Both the position numbers and the translations under genes were made by a program. A stretch of 13,095 nt of DNA. Source: UMGS946 sp048421225 (lineage in GTDB: Bacteria > Bacillota > Clostridia > Christensenellales > CAG-138). The notes below the pieces were generated by a model. It worked only from the letters and a program-made list of their open reading frames with translations. It did not search any database and was not told where the DNA came from. Location of the stretch: the NCBI GenBank assembly GCA_048421225.1, contig DBFNRV010000143.1, forward strand, positions 1 to 13,095. Direction: 5' to 3'. Shown here piece by piece: positions 1-6,962 of this stretch. Positions within the stretch are counted from its first letter, which is position 1, and every line of letters starts with the position of its first letter.

Positions 1-115
1 AAAAAGTAACACAATTTTATGATATATTAATTTTGACGAATGGTAATAGGATACTACTTTTTATGTGCATTCCATAGACTTAACAGCACAGCGAATTAAC
101 GATAGAGCAAGGCAT

Positions 116-358
116 TTACACTGGTATTTCAACCAATATGACATCCTCTCCTATCTTGGTTATCTTACAGTACGGGATAACCAGCTCCTCATCGCTTTTG
201 ATCAATCCCCACATTCTGCTCTGTCCCGGAACTACTATTGCGCTGATAACGCCTGTACACTCGTCCAGCTCCAGGTCGCATATCGTCCCTAGCCTTGCCC
301 CATCGCAAATATTGATAACTTCCTTATGCTTTAAGTCTGTAAACGTAGTCGAAGACAT
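116..358 (-). CDS. ylmC: YlmC/YmxH-family PRC-barrel sporulation protein
   Basis: An 80-residue protein made of a single PRC-barrel-like beta fold. The run GARLGTICDLELDECTG (residues 20-36), followed by a beta strand ending in VVPG and then by WGLIKSDEELVIPY, is the pattern of the small YlmC/YmxH family, which is nearly confined to spore-forming Firmicutes and has no proven biochemical activity. Its length matches the family (about 80-90 residues). The ATG is preceded on the minus strand by a good Shine-Dalgarno, GAGGTG, 7 bases upstream. The gene stands alone and is divergent from the DUF2156 gene, separated by 210 bases. YlmC and YmxH paralogues cannot be told apart here, so the symbol is provisional. 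Family assignment is confident; function is not known. Confidence 0.85.
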   Translation of the reverse strand: MSSTTFTDLKHKEVINICDGARLGTICDLELDECTGVISAIVVPGQSRMWGLIKSDEELVIPYCKITKIGEDVILVEIPV

Positions 359-460
359 AAAATCACCTCATTAATGTGTATGAAAGATCTGTGCTTTACA
401 TGATGGATATTCTGACTAAAAACAGTCCAAATATAGCATTATAATTTATAAATGTATTTA

Positions 461-505
461 TTGTCCTGACAGGTTAGATGAGCGATAATAACCGTCATTT
501 ATCGC
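461..505 (+). promoter_or_regulatory. Predicted sigma-A promoter with overlapping inverted repeat, upstream of the DUF2156 gene
   Basis: TTGTCC (461-466), a 17-base spacer and GATAAT (484-489) form a plausible housekeeping promoter, predicting a leader of about 70 bases. A perfect 7-bp inverted repeat, GCGATAA (482-488) and TTATCGC (499-505), overlaps the -10 box and the expected start point, as an operator or a 5'-end hairpin would. A second TATAAT (440-445) upstream lacks a spaced -35. Inference from consensus only. Confidence 0.4.
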
Positions 506-568
506 ATTTGCTGTTTTGCCTTTTATGGTTTAAAATCATCATAACACGAATTTATCTAAGGAGGATTT

Positions 569-1477
569 ATGCGTTTTGAACCTATTAATCTACAGATGAA
601 ACCTCTTGTTGACCGCTATCTCAACAGTTGGAGGCTATCGGGATCGGAATACACCTTTACAAACCTGCTAATGTGGGGGATAAACGGCAGAATTAAAGTG
701 GCCGAATATGAATCAGCGCTTTATATAAAGCTAAGATATGGAAATGACGATCCATTTATGTTAGCGCCGCTTACTTTGGACTTAAGCTGTGATTATGGAA
801 ATGCGGTACGTCTGGCCGATGAATATATGCATGACTCAGGCTATTCCCCAATATACAAGGCTATAAGCGGACCGCTTGGAGAAAAGTTTGCCTCCTGCTG
901 CCCAGAGCATAGGCTTACGGAGGATCGTGATAACTTTGATTATGTATATCTATCAAGGGACTTGATACAACTTTCTGGAAAGAAATTTCACAGTAAACGC
1001 AATCATATCAACAGGTTTAAATCTGAATACGGCTTTGAATACATACTCATTACCCCCGATATGCTCGACGAGTGCCTGGAAGTTTACTCACTTTGGCTTC
1101 ATGAGAAGGATAAACTGCTTCCCGGTATGCTTGGTGAACTCGATGCAATTAAAGCGGCAATAACAAATATGGACGTCCTCGGAGTTAAAGGCGGAGGTAT
1201 AAGGATCGACGGCAAACTGCGCGCCTTTTCCCTCGGGCAGCTTATAAATGAAGATATGGCCGTAATTCATATAGAGAAGGCCGACGAGAGCTTTGAGGGT
1301 ATATACAGCGTAATAAATCAGCAGTTTGCGGAGCATGAATGGAGCGGCGTAAAATATATCAACAGGGAAGAGGATATGGGCATAGAGGGCCTTCGCAAGG
1401 CAAAGCTGTCCTACAGGCCGATTGAGCTCATACAAAAATACGTTGCAAAGCCGGACTTAACCTTATCGGAAAGGTAA
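569..1477 (+). CDS. DUF2156 (LPG_synthase_C-like) acyltransferase-fold protein
   Basis: A 302-residue soluble protein matching the DUF2156 family, which shares the double GNAT fold of the C-terminal domain of phosphatidylglycerol lysyltransferases (MprF) and of Fem-type aminoacyl transferases. Recognisable landmarks are GKKFHSKRNHINRF (137-150), the internal GGGIRIDGKLRAFSLGQ segment (208-224) and the C-terminal YINREEDMGIEGLRKAKLSY (263-282), the family's characteristic strand-loop-helix. There is no membrane domain, unlike full MprF, so it is cytoplasmic. A near-perfect AAGGAGG lies 6 bases before the ATG. The Eis-like gene starts 42 bases after its stop, so the two are probably co-transcribed. 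Substrate is unknown; transfer of an amino acid or acyl group to lipid, peptide or cell-wall precursor is possible but unproven. Confidence 0.85.
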   Translation: MRFEPINLQMKPLVDRYLNSWRLSGSEYTFTNLLMWGINGRIKVAEYESALYIKLRYGNDDPFMLAPLTLDLSCDYGNAVRLADEYMHDSGYSPIYKAISGPLGEKFASCCPEHRLTEDRDNFDYVYLSRDLIQLSGKKFHSKRNHINRFKSEYGFEYILITPDMLDECLEVYSLWLHEKDKLLPGMLGELDAIKAAITNMDVLGVKGGGIRIDGKLRAFSLGQLINEDMAVIHIEKADESFEGIYSVINQQFAEHEWSGVKYINREEDMGIEGLRKAKLSYRPIELIQKYVAKPDLTLSER

Positions 1478-1519
1478 TGAACCTGATTTAAAGCATTGCT
1501 AGACAGGCGGTAATCAAAC

Positions 1520-2395
1520 ATGGACATTAAAGTGATCGACGATACGTCATATGAAAGCGCAAAAAGATTATGGAGTATATGCTTTCCTGAGGACAAAGGG
1601 CCGTTTTTAGACTATTATTTTTCCAGACGCACATCGCCCAAGATGGTGGTGGCCGCATTTGAGAAAGATAAAATGATTGCCGATATGCACATTATTCCCC
1701 AAAGTATTAAAATCGGGGGCGTTGGGAAGCCCGTCGCCTTTGTAGCCGGCGTGGCAACCCTTCCTGAATTCAGAAATCGAGGCGTAATAACGCGGGTTTT
1801 TGAATGGGCATTCGCCCATATGGCCAAACAGGGGTTTGAGGCGACCGTTTTGCAGCCGTTTGACCCAAAATTCTATGCAAAATTCGGTTACATGCCATTT
1901 GCCCAAAGGCTTGAATGTACATTTGAACCAGAGGACTTCAGCATGGAGGAGGCATGTGCCCCCTCCAGTTTAAATGCTGCAGCTATGCTTTGCATATATA
2001 ATGATTTTATGAGCCGATATGACGGGTATACTGTGAGAAATTCCCACGATTTTGAGCTGCTGCTGGAGGAGTTTTCGATAGCGAGCGCATCCGGCATAAG
2101 AATTGGCGACGCCTATGCTCTGTACTATTCAGACGGTCAAACGGCATCTGTAAGCGAAATTGCGGGAGTTGACATTATGCCGCTGATTCGGCATTTGTGC
2201 CGCAGATTTAAAAGAGTCAACGCGCCCCTTCCCATAGGCCACCCGCTGTCCAAATATGGATGCTCCGCAAGGGCCGTTTTCAACGTTATAAAGCCCCTTA
2301 ACGAGGCTGCTCTCATGAGTGGAACGGGATATGCAACGCTTTTGTCCATGCTTGAGCGCGATCGCGAGCGTTTTTACTCCTTTGACAGATATTAA
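1520..2395 (+). CDS. Eis-like GNAT family N-acetyltransferase
   Basis: A 291-residue GNAT protein of the Eis-like type (Acetyltransf_9 region). The N-terminal half carries the core fold: VAFVAGVATLPEFRNRGVI (residues 72-90) contains strand 4 and the acetyl-CoA pyrophosphate loop (RNRGV at the R/QxxGxG position), followed by helix 3 and LQPFDPKFYAKFGYMPF (111-127), the conserved Eis-family strand 5 and the 'FYxkfGY' motif. It is shorter than mycobacterial Eis (about 400 residues) and appears to lack much of the C-terminal sterol-carrier-like domain, as do many clostridial relatives. The ATG has a weak AGGCGG 9 bases upstream and lies 42 bases after the DUF2156 gene, suggesting one transcript. 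Acceptor unknown; aminoglycoside acetylation is a family activity, not shown for this protein. Confidence 0.85.
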   Translation: MDIKVIDDTSYESAKRLWSICFPEDKGPFLDYYFSRRTSPKMVVAAFEKDKMIADMHIIPQSIKIGGVGKPVAFVAGVATLPEFRNRGVITRVFEWAFAHMAKQGFEATVLQPFDPKFYAKFGYMPFAQRLECTFEPEDFSMEEACAPSSLNAAAMLCIYNDFMSRYDGYTVRNSHDFELLLEEFSIASASGIRIGDAYALYYSDGQTASVSEIAGVDIMPLIRHLCRRFKRVNAPLPIGHPLSKYGCSARAVFNVIKPLNEAALMSGTGYATLLSMLERDRERFYSFDRY

Positions 2396-2428
2396 TTGTG
2401 AAACTTTTGTCTATATTTAAATCTGCGC

Positions 2429-2457
2429 TTGACCGGGCTTTCAGTCTGTTATATGAT
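2429..2457 (+). promoter_or_regulatory. Predicted sigma-A promoter of yajC
   Basis: TTGACC (2429-2434) and TATGAT (2452-2457), each 5 of 6 to consensus, are separated by exactly 17 bases. The start point would fall near 2464, leaving a 43-base leader before the yajC ATG. This is the best housekeeping promoter match in the window. Confidence 0.65.
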
Positions 2458-2506
2458 CTAGTATAGCATGTTTAATTGCAGAATTTATTAAAGGACGGTA
2501 ACTTCA

Positions 2507-2830
2507 ATGGGTGAAGACTTTGTCAATGCCATAGGCTCTTTCTTTTCCGGCCCAGGCCTAATAATTATTCTTATGGTTGTTATGCTGGTAATAATGATAG
2601 TTCCTCAGCGCAGACGTGAAAAAAAGGTTAAGGAAATGCTTGCTGCAATCAAGGTTGGCGACCGTATCCGCACAATAGGAGGGATATACGGCACGGTCAC
2701 TTCGGTAAGGGATGATATTGTTACGATCTCAGTCGGTCCGGATAAGGCCAGGCTCGTGTTTGCCAGGGGCGCTATCGCCAGTATCGAGGATTCAAATGTG
2801 GAAAACACGATGACCGACGAGATTAAATGA
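2507..2830 (+). CDS. yajC: YajC, SecDF-associated preprotein translocase subunit
   Basis: A 107-residue single-pass membrane protein. Residues 17-33 are a hydrophobic helix, followed by the basic QRRREKKVKEML stretch (35-46) and then the conserved KVGDRIRTIGGIYGTVTSV (49-67) small beta domain, the defining YajC region. YajC is an accessory subunit that joins SecDF to the SecYEG channel; it is not essential in the bacteria studied. The ATG follows AAAGGA at 2490-2495. In many Clostridia yajC lies beside queA-tgt and secDF; here it stands alone with its own promoter and terminator, while queA is about 4.1 kb away. Its position in the cell (cytoplasmic membrane, C-terminus inside) follows from the family. 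Confidence 0.93.
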   Translation: MGEDFVNAIGSFFSGPGLIIILMVVMLVIMIVPQRRREKKVKEMLAAIKVGDRIRTIGGIYGTVTSVRDDIVTISVGPDKARLVFARGAIASIEDSNVENTMTDEIK

Positions 2831-2855
2831 GCGGGATTTTTCCGCCGCATTGTTC

Positions 2856-2892
2856 TGCCGGACGGATTGAATCCGTCCGGCAATAATTTTTT
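2856..2892 (+). terminator. Rho-independent terminator after yajC
   Basis: A perfect 12-bp GC-rich stem (2856-2867 paired with 2871-2882) with a TGA loop is followed by AATAATTTTTT, six Ts at 2887-2892. It ends the yajC transcript 26 bases after the stop codon. Confidence 0.9.
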
Positions 2893-3038
2893 CTTGCTTC
2901 TTTTGTTGCTTGTCCTCCCTTTTATGCAGGCCATTTCCAATATTTATCCATGTACAAAGCAATCATAGCTACATTTGCGTTATTATATCTCCCCTTGCCG
3001 AATAGATATTAGTAAAAACGCACGGGGGGCTTTTAGAT

Positions 3039-4007
3039 ATGATTAAAAGGCTTTTATCAATACTCATCTGCATTATAATAACGCTGACGGCCGTTGGATG
3101 CGGAGGCAAGAACGAACCTAAGGACACAAACGCTGATCCTGACAGCCAGCTTGAGCAGCCGGTAAACTCTGAGGCCGGCTGGCGAAGAACCATCATCTAT
3201 TACGCAAGCGACGAAGGCTTTATAGTTCCCGTCATGAAGCTGATTCCCTGGGAAGAGGGTATAGGCAAGGCGGCTCTTAAATGCCTGGTCGGCACGGAAG
3301 CAAACATCTCGGCTACATCGGTGATGGGGCTTAACACGGTGGTTCCAGAGGGAGTAACATTTGAGCTGAGCATCAATGAGAAGGAGCACGGGCGCGTTAA
3401 CCTCCTAAACCTTCCAAAGCTTAGCGATCAAAGCGCTGAAATAAGAATGATTACAGCAATTATAAATACTCTCACAGAATTCCCGACCATCCAGACGGTG
3501 TCCATCACCGTTAACGGCAAGGGCGGGAAGCTTCCGCACGGCACTCCATTGCCCGAAAATTCGGGAAGGATAAGCCTTAATCCTGAAAACGCCGATCTGG
3601 CGACCTCTACATCGGAAACAGTCCATCCATACACGCTTTACTATACCAACCAATCGGCTAACCTAAACGTACCCGTAACCGTATATTCAACCGAATCCAT
3701 GACATTTTACGACGCCGCGGCCTCTTTGGTAGACGGGCCTAAACTCTCAGGCCTCAGATCCTGCTTTCCTGAGGGTACGCGACTCATAGATGCAAGTATT
3801 ACGGACAATACGGCAACGGTAAATCTCAGCGGTTCGTTTTCCGATATATCCTACTCGCCCGGGCTTGATGTTGCCGCATATGAAACACTCTTTCTGACCG
3901 CGTGCGGGTTTGGGAACGTTTCGGAGCTTATAATACTCGTCGATGGGACGGAGTATGAGTTCAGCTCGGGGAGTGTCAGCGCTCCGTTATATGCTAACGA
4001 GTTTTAG
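3039..4007 (+). CDS. gerM: GerM-type lipoprotein with two GerMN domains
   Basis: A 322-residue secreted lipoprotein. The N-terminus MIKRLL followed by a hydrophobic helix and the lipobox TAVGC (Cys21) predicts lipidation at Cys21 and attachment to the outer face of the membrane. Two repeats follow, about residues 52-185 and 198-315, each with the GerMN layout: an extracytoplasmic strand (IIYYASDEG; LYYTNQSAN), a helix ending LVGTEAN/LVDGPKLSGL, a P-E-G-T/V turn (VVPEGVTF; CFPEGTRL), and a valine-rich strand (QTVSITVNG; ELIILVDG). Bacillus subtilis GerM has the same two-domain plan and is needed for engulfment septal peptidoglycan and spore germination. A GGGGGG Shine-Dalgarno lies about 10 bases upstream. 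No convincing sporulation-sigma promoter was found. The neighbouring rdgB copies the B. subtilis gene order except for rph. Confidence 0.85.
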   Translation: MIKRLLSILICIIITLTAVGCGGKNEPKDTNADPDSQLEQPVNSEAGWRRTIIYYASDEGFIVPVMKLIPWEEGIGKAALKCLVGTEANISATSVMGLNTVVPEGVTFELSINEKEHGRVNLLNLPKLSDQSAEIRMITAIINTLTEFPTIQTVSITVNGKGGKLPHGTPLPENSGRISLNPENADLATSTSETVHPYTLYYTNQSANLNVPVTVYSTESMTFYDAAASLVDGPKLSGLRSCFPEGTRLIDASITDNTATVNLSGSFSDISYSPGLDVAAYETLFLTACGFGNVSELIILVDGTEYEFSSGSVSAPLYANEF

Positions 4008-4009
4008 GC

Positions 4010-4038
4010 TTTAAAAGCAAATGCTAGGATGCTATAAT
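4010..4038 (+). promoter_or_regulatory. Predicted extended -10 promoter for rdgB
   Basis: TTTAAA (4010-4015), a 17-base spacer and a perfect TATAAT (4033-4038) preceded by TGC (extended -10, 4030-4032). The start point should fall around 4044-4046, giving a leader of only about 15 bases that still contains the GGGAG ribosome site at 4049-4053. The -10 box lies inside the left arm of the inverted repeat at 4027-4080. Confidence 0.6.
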
Positions 4039-4080
4039 GAACAAAAACGGGAGAATCCTATGAAACTCATTATAGCATCC
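4027..4080 (+). repeat. Perfect 14-bp inverted repeat flanking the rdgB start
   Basis: GGATGCTATAATGA (4027-4040) is the exact reverse complement of TCATTATAGCATCC (4067-4080), with a 26-base loop holding the ribosome-binding site and the ATG at 4060. The left arm contains the TATAAT of the predicted promoter, and the right arm encodes residues 3-7 of RdgB. A small inner GGA/TCC pairing could also cover the Shine-Dalgarno. Only transcripts that begin upstream (read-through from gerM) would contain both arms. Confidence 0.9.
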
Positions 4081-4650
4081 AACAATTCCCACAAGGTTAG
4101 GGAAATTAAGCAGATCCTGGGAGCGCACTTTAACGAAATCCTATCGCTCGCCGATGCTGGCATTGATATAGACGTCGTGGAAGACGGAGTGACCTTCACT
4201 GAAAACGCTTTGAAGAAGGCAACACAGGTTTTAAACGTATCGCCTGACGCAGACGCCGTGCTTGCCGATGACAGTGGCCTTGTCGTTGACGCTCTAAACG
4301 GAGCGCCCGGCATATTCAGCGCACGCTTCGCCGGTGAAGGACACGACGATGAGGCAAACAATCAAAAATTATTGGATATGATGAAAGATGTACCTGATGA
4401 CAAGCGCACGTGCCGCTTTGCCTGCGCCATGGCCATGGCCAGGAGAAATAAACCGGATATAACCGCCCTGGGGTCCGTTGAAGGCACATTGCTGCGGGAA
4501 AAGTGCGGTGATAACGGCTTTGGGTATGATCCTCTATTCTATTGCGATGAACTTGGCTGTTCCTTTGCTCAGGCAGACCCACAGTCAAAAAATGCCGTCA
4601 GCCACCGCAAAAGGGCGCTGGACGGCATACTTGCAGCTCTTGACGGCTGA
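4060..4650 (+). CDS. rdgB: RdgB/HAM1-family XTP/dITP diphosphatase
   Basis: A 196-residue nucleotide-pool sanitiser that hydrolyses non-canonical purine triphosphates (dITP, ITP, XTP) to monophosphate and pyrophosphate, keeping deaminated bases out of DNA and RNA. All family signatures are present: SNNSHKVREI (7-16), the FTENALKKA segment (46-54), the metal-binding DDSGL (70-74), GAPGIFSARFAG (81-92), GFGYDPLF (153-160) and SHRKRAL (181-187). Length is typical (about 195-205). I chose the ATG at 4060, not the in-frame ATG at 4021, because homology begins with KLIIASNN and GGGAG precedes it by 6 bases; the longer form would also start upstream of the predicted transcription start. It lies 52 bases after the gerM-like gene. 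In B. subtilis rph separates the two; here it is absent. Confidence 0.95.
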   Translation: MKLIIASNNSHKVREIKQILGAHFNEILSLADAGIDIDVVEDGVTFTENALKKATQVLNVSPDADAVLADDSGLVVDALNGAPGIFSARFAGEGHDDEANNQKLLDMMKDVPDDKRTCRFACAMAMARRNKPDITALGSVEGTLLREKCGDNGFGYDPLFYCDELGCSFAQADPQSKNAVSHRKRALDGILAALDG

Positions 4651-4756
4651 ACCAATCTATTCATGCTGAGAACCGCATATTCTCTTTAATCCAAGCGCTT
4701 AATGCATTGGGTTTATTGCCTGGGAACCCACTTTTCACCTATATGGAGGTATTATA

Positions 4757-5587
4757 GTGAACCTTGATGAATTTAAAATACTAAAGCGGCGCGCATCCCA
4801 ATACAAGTATAATTCCTTTGAATATCTGGAGTACGCGAATGTAAAGGAATATTGCACAATGCAACCTGGGGACGGCAATATAATAGCCATACGAGGGTAT
4901 GACCCCCAAATTGGCATTGAAGAGATATACTGGGCGGCGGACAGCGCCGAAGCATTGATTGATGCAGTAAGGCGCTCTTGCAGCGCGGCGCTCGTCGCCT
5001 TTATCCCTCCTGAATGGAAGGCGGCACTTGAAAAGAGCGGCTTTCAGGAATACGGCATTCTGCGCGAGTACTGGATCAACGATATTTATGAGCTGCAGCT
5101 TGACGAATTTGGAGACTATAATTTTTTATGTGATGAGGACTTCGCGGCAGCCGCTGATGTTACGATGAAGTGCAGGTGGCAAAGCAGGGAATTTCATGGC
5201 GAAAGCGAGGACTGGTTCAGGCAATGGGCGTGCGGCGCGGATCCAAACGCGGCTGAATGCAGAAACTGCTGCGTACTCGTACATAAAGAGGGGTCAAAGA
5301 CAGCTGGGATCGCCTGCGTGGCGACATATAGCCATGAAAGCAACGACGGGGCTGTGGTATGGATACGCGAACTTGCGGTAGCGCCCGAATATCAGGGCAA
5401 GGGCGTAGGAAAGAAGCTTTTGCTGCAATCGCTTAAATACGGCATGGATAATGGCGCCAAAAGAGCGTTTCTCATGGCGGACGACCTAAACGATATCGCA
5501 AAAGCTTTGTATACTAAAGTCGGGTTTGCTCCCTCGGCTATCGACGTGCAGATAGACCTCATATATAGACATACTACTGAAGTCTAG
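4757..5587 (+). CDS. GNAT family N-acetyltransferase with N-terminal extension
   Basis: A 276-residue cytoplasmic protein with a C-terminal GNAT domain from about residue 120. The acetyl-CoA loop is unmistakable: IRELAVAPEYQGKGVGKKLL (203-222), with QGKGVG as the Q/RxxGxG motif, then helix 3 and ALYTKVGFAPS (250-260), the usual 'lYeklGF' strand 5. Residues 1-115 form a second, poorly conserved region that ends in EKSGFQEYGILREYW (92-106), itself like the tail of a GNAT fold, so the protein may be a double GNAT with a degenerate first half. The start is GTG at 4757, chosen because a strong GGAGGT lies 6 bases before it. It stands 106 bases after rdgB without a clear promoter and is convergent with the LysM gene. 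Acceptor unknown. Confidence 0.85.
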   Translation: MNLDEFKILKRRASQYKYNSFEYLEYANVKEYCTMQPGDGNIIAIRGYDPQIGIEEIYWAADSAEALIDAVRRSCSAALVAFIPPEWKAALEKSGFQEYGILREYWINDIYELQLDEFGDYNFLCDEDFAAAADVTMKCRWQSREFHGESEDWFRQWACGADPNAAECRNCCVLVHKEGSKTAGIACVATYSHESNDGAVVWIRELAVAPEYQGKGVGKKLLLQSLKYGMDNGAKRAFLMADDLNDIAKALYTKVGFAPSAIDVQIDLIYRHTTEV

Positions 5588-5613
5588 GGGAACGGAATTT
5601 CATCCGTCCCCCT
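5586..5613. terminator. Hairpin between convergent genes
   Basis: AGGGGAACGG (5586-5595) pairs with CCGTCCCCT (5604-5612), leaving one unpaired A and an AATTTCAT loop. It begins at the stop codon of the GNAT gene and lies between two convergent genes. There is no clean T-run on either side, so termination is plausible rather than certain. Confidence 0.4.
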
Positions 5614-5646
5614 GTCCTTCTAACTATATCAGCGTTCTAGAACAAG

Positions 5647-6723
5647 CTATTTTTCGTCCTTACAGTATCCAATATCTATGGTTTGGCCATCATATATAAG
5701 ATCAGGGTTGTCAATCCTGTTTATGGCGGCCAGGCGCTGCACGGTTGTGCTAAACCTGTATGCTATTCTTGAAAGGGTATCTCCCCTCTTTATCTGGTAT
5801 GTATCGTAGCAAGGAGCGTTGAAGCTTCCGTCAACCAATACATACAGTTTCTCCCCTATATAGATAAGATCGGGGTTCTTTATTTCATTTAGCCTTACAA
5901 GGCTGCTTACGGTTGTTCCGTATTTGCGTGCAAGGCGCGAAAGCGTATCCCCCCGTACTACTGTTATCCTTATAAGCTTAATATCCTCGGGAACGGGTTC
6001 CGGTTCGTTACCTGGTATCGGGGAATTGTCGGCTAAATAGACGTCTCGTGTAAATCGGTCCAGGTCTACGTCGCCGGAAATCCCATCGATCCTGCCCGTA
6101 TTTGAATACTGGAAACCTACCCACGAATCCCATTTTCCATTATCACTTGGCGTTGACGGGCCATATTGGGCAACCCAAAGAGGGAATTCGCTTGCCAGCG
6201 CGCCGCTCCACCTCGTTTTTGCTCCGTTTGTGCTGGTATAGATCATAACGTCCTTTCCGCTTAGCCTCTCAACCTCACGCATAAACGCTATCGCTATCTC
6301 ATTTGCTGTTGATACCGGAAGCTGACCCCCAGCGCCAAAATCCATCGCAAGCATACAGTCGGCGGTTTTCCCCGCAAGCAGCGAAACAAAAAACTCGGCC
6401 TGCTGCCCCGCCTCTGATACGGAACGGGCTGTCATTGAGTGATAAAACCCAATATCAAGCCCAGCGGCCTTCGCATTATTGTAATTCCGTTCGAAGTACG
6501 GATCCTTATAATCGTTTCCCGCACCTGCACGTATATACACGATCTTAATTCCATCGGCCTTAACCCTGTCAAAGTCTATGTTTCCCTGCCACTTGCTCAC
6601 ATCAATGCCCTGGTATACCGTGTCGGACGACGGCGGCAGTGCAAAGGCCTTTATTGGGAAAAGCGCCAATGCAAACATAACGGCTAATGCGCCTGCTATT
6701 ATTGTAAATAAGCGTCTGCTCAT
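5647..6723 (-). CDS. Secreted GH25 (lysozyme-like) protein with two C-terminal LysM domains
   Basis: A 358-residue exported cell-wall protein. MSRRLFTIIAGALAVMFALA plus LFPIKAFA is a signal peptide, cleaved near residue 28. Residues 37-230 are a GH25 muramidase fold: GIDVSKWQGNIDFDRVK (39-55), YIRAGAGNDYKDPYFERN (63-80), GFYHSMTARS (92-101), IYTSTNG (161-167), LWVAQYG (182-188) and GDVDLDRF (217-224). Two LysM peptidoglycan-binding modules follow at about 252-296 and 308-352, both with the RGDTLSRL/I(A) core and the NPDLIY-G turn. The catalytic DxE at the end of strand 4 reads D128-F129-G130 here, so the usual acid/base Glu is missing and hydrolysis is doubtful. GGAGGT precedes the ATG by 6 bases. 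A TATAAT (6743-6748, minus strand) is too near the ribosome site to be a convincing promoter. Confidence 0.9.
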   Translation of the reverse strand: MSRRLFTIIAGALAVMFALALFPIKAFALPPSSDTVYQGIDVSKWQGNIDFDRVKADGIKIVYIRAGAGNDYKDPYFERNYNNAKAAGLDIGFYHSMTARSVSEAGQQAEFFVSLLAGKTADCMLAMDFGAGGQLPVSTANEIAIAFMREVERLSGKDVMIYTSTNGAKTRWSGALASEFPLWVAQYGPSTPSDNGKWDSWVGFQYSNTGRIDGISGDVDLDRFTRDVYLADNSPIPGNEPEPVPEDIKLIRITVVRGDTLSRLARKYGTTVSSLVRLNEIKNPDLIYIGEKLYVLVDGSFNAPCYDTYQIKRGDTLSRIAYRFSTTVQRLAAINRIDNPDLIYDGQTIDIGYCKDEK

Positions 6724-6889
6724 TAAAATACCTCCAATATGGATTATACTTTATGCATAATATGAAAAACTGATGAGATTGTGAATACAGTAACAATCCA
6801 TGCCTACCCGATACCAGGCTTTACCCCGGCATGCGTTTGAATAGCAAAAGGGTCCGCGTCCATTAACGACCTCTGTATTATACGTTTAG

Positions 6890-6918
6890 TTGTAATATAA
6901 ATCAATCTTTATTATAAT
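6890..6918 (+). promoter_or_regulatory. Predicted sigma-A promoter of queA
   Basis: TTGTAA (6890-6895), a 17-base spacer and perfect TATAAT (6913-6918). The expected start near 6925 gives a leader of under 40 bases, too short for a preQ1 riboswitch, and no riboswitch-like sequence is seen. Confidence 0.55.
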
Positions 6919-6962
6919 ATCATAATACATTATATCGGCTGCCGAACGAAAGGAAGATTTAA

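Noticed and set aside
65..374. Two plus-strand frames of 75 and 78 codons
   Set aside because: Both are antisense to the ylmC-like gene, which has clear family similarity and a good ribosome site.
365..420. A sporulation sigma-E or sigma-G promoter for the ylmC-like gene (CATACA near 379-384, minus strand)
   Set aside because: No -35 element was found at the right distance, so the match is not better than chance.
1088..1435. A 115-codon minus-strand frame
   Set aside because: It is fully antisense to the conserved DUF2156 gene and shows no recognisable domain.
4021..4059. A 13-residue N-terminal extension of RdgB from ATG 4021
   Set aside because: Family homology begins at the ATG at 4060, which has its own Shine-Dalgarno; the extension would overlap the predicted promoter.
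6743..6748. Minus-strand TATAAT as promoter of the GH25/LysM gene
   Set aside because: Its start point would fall on the ribosome-binding site and no spaced -35 is present.
6724..6962. A preQ1 or other riboswitch upstream of queA, and the CATGCC/GGCATG inverted repeat at 6799-6833
   Set aside because: The predicted queA leader is too short and holds no riboswitch core; the 6-bp repeat with a 23-base loop is within chance expectation and lies upstream of the promoter.
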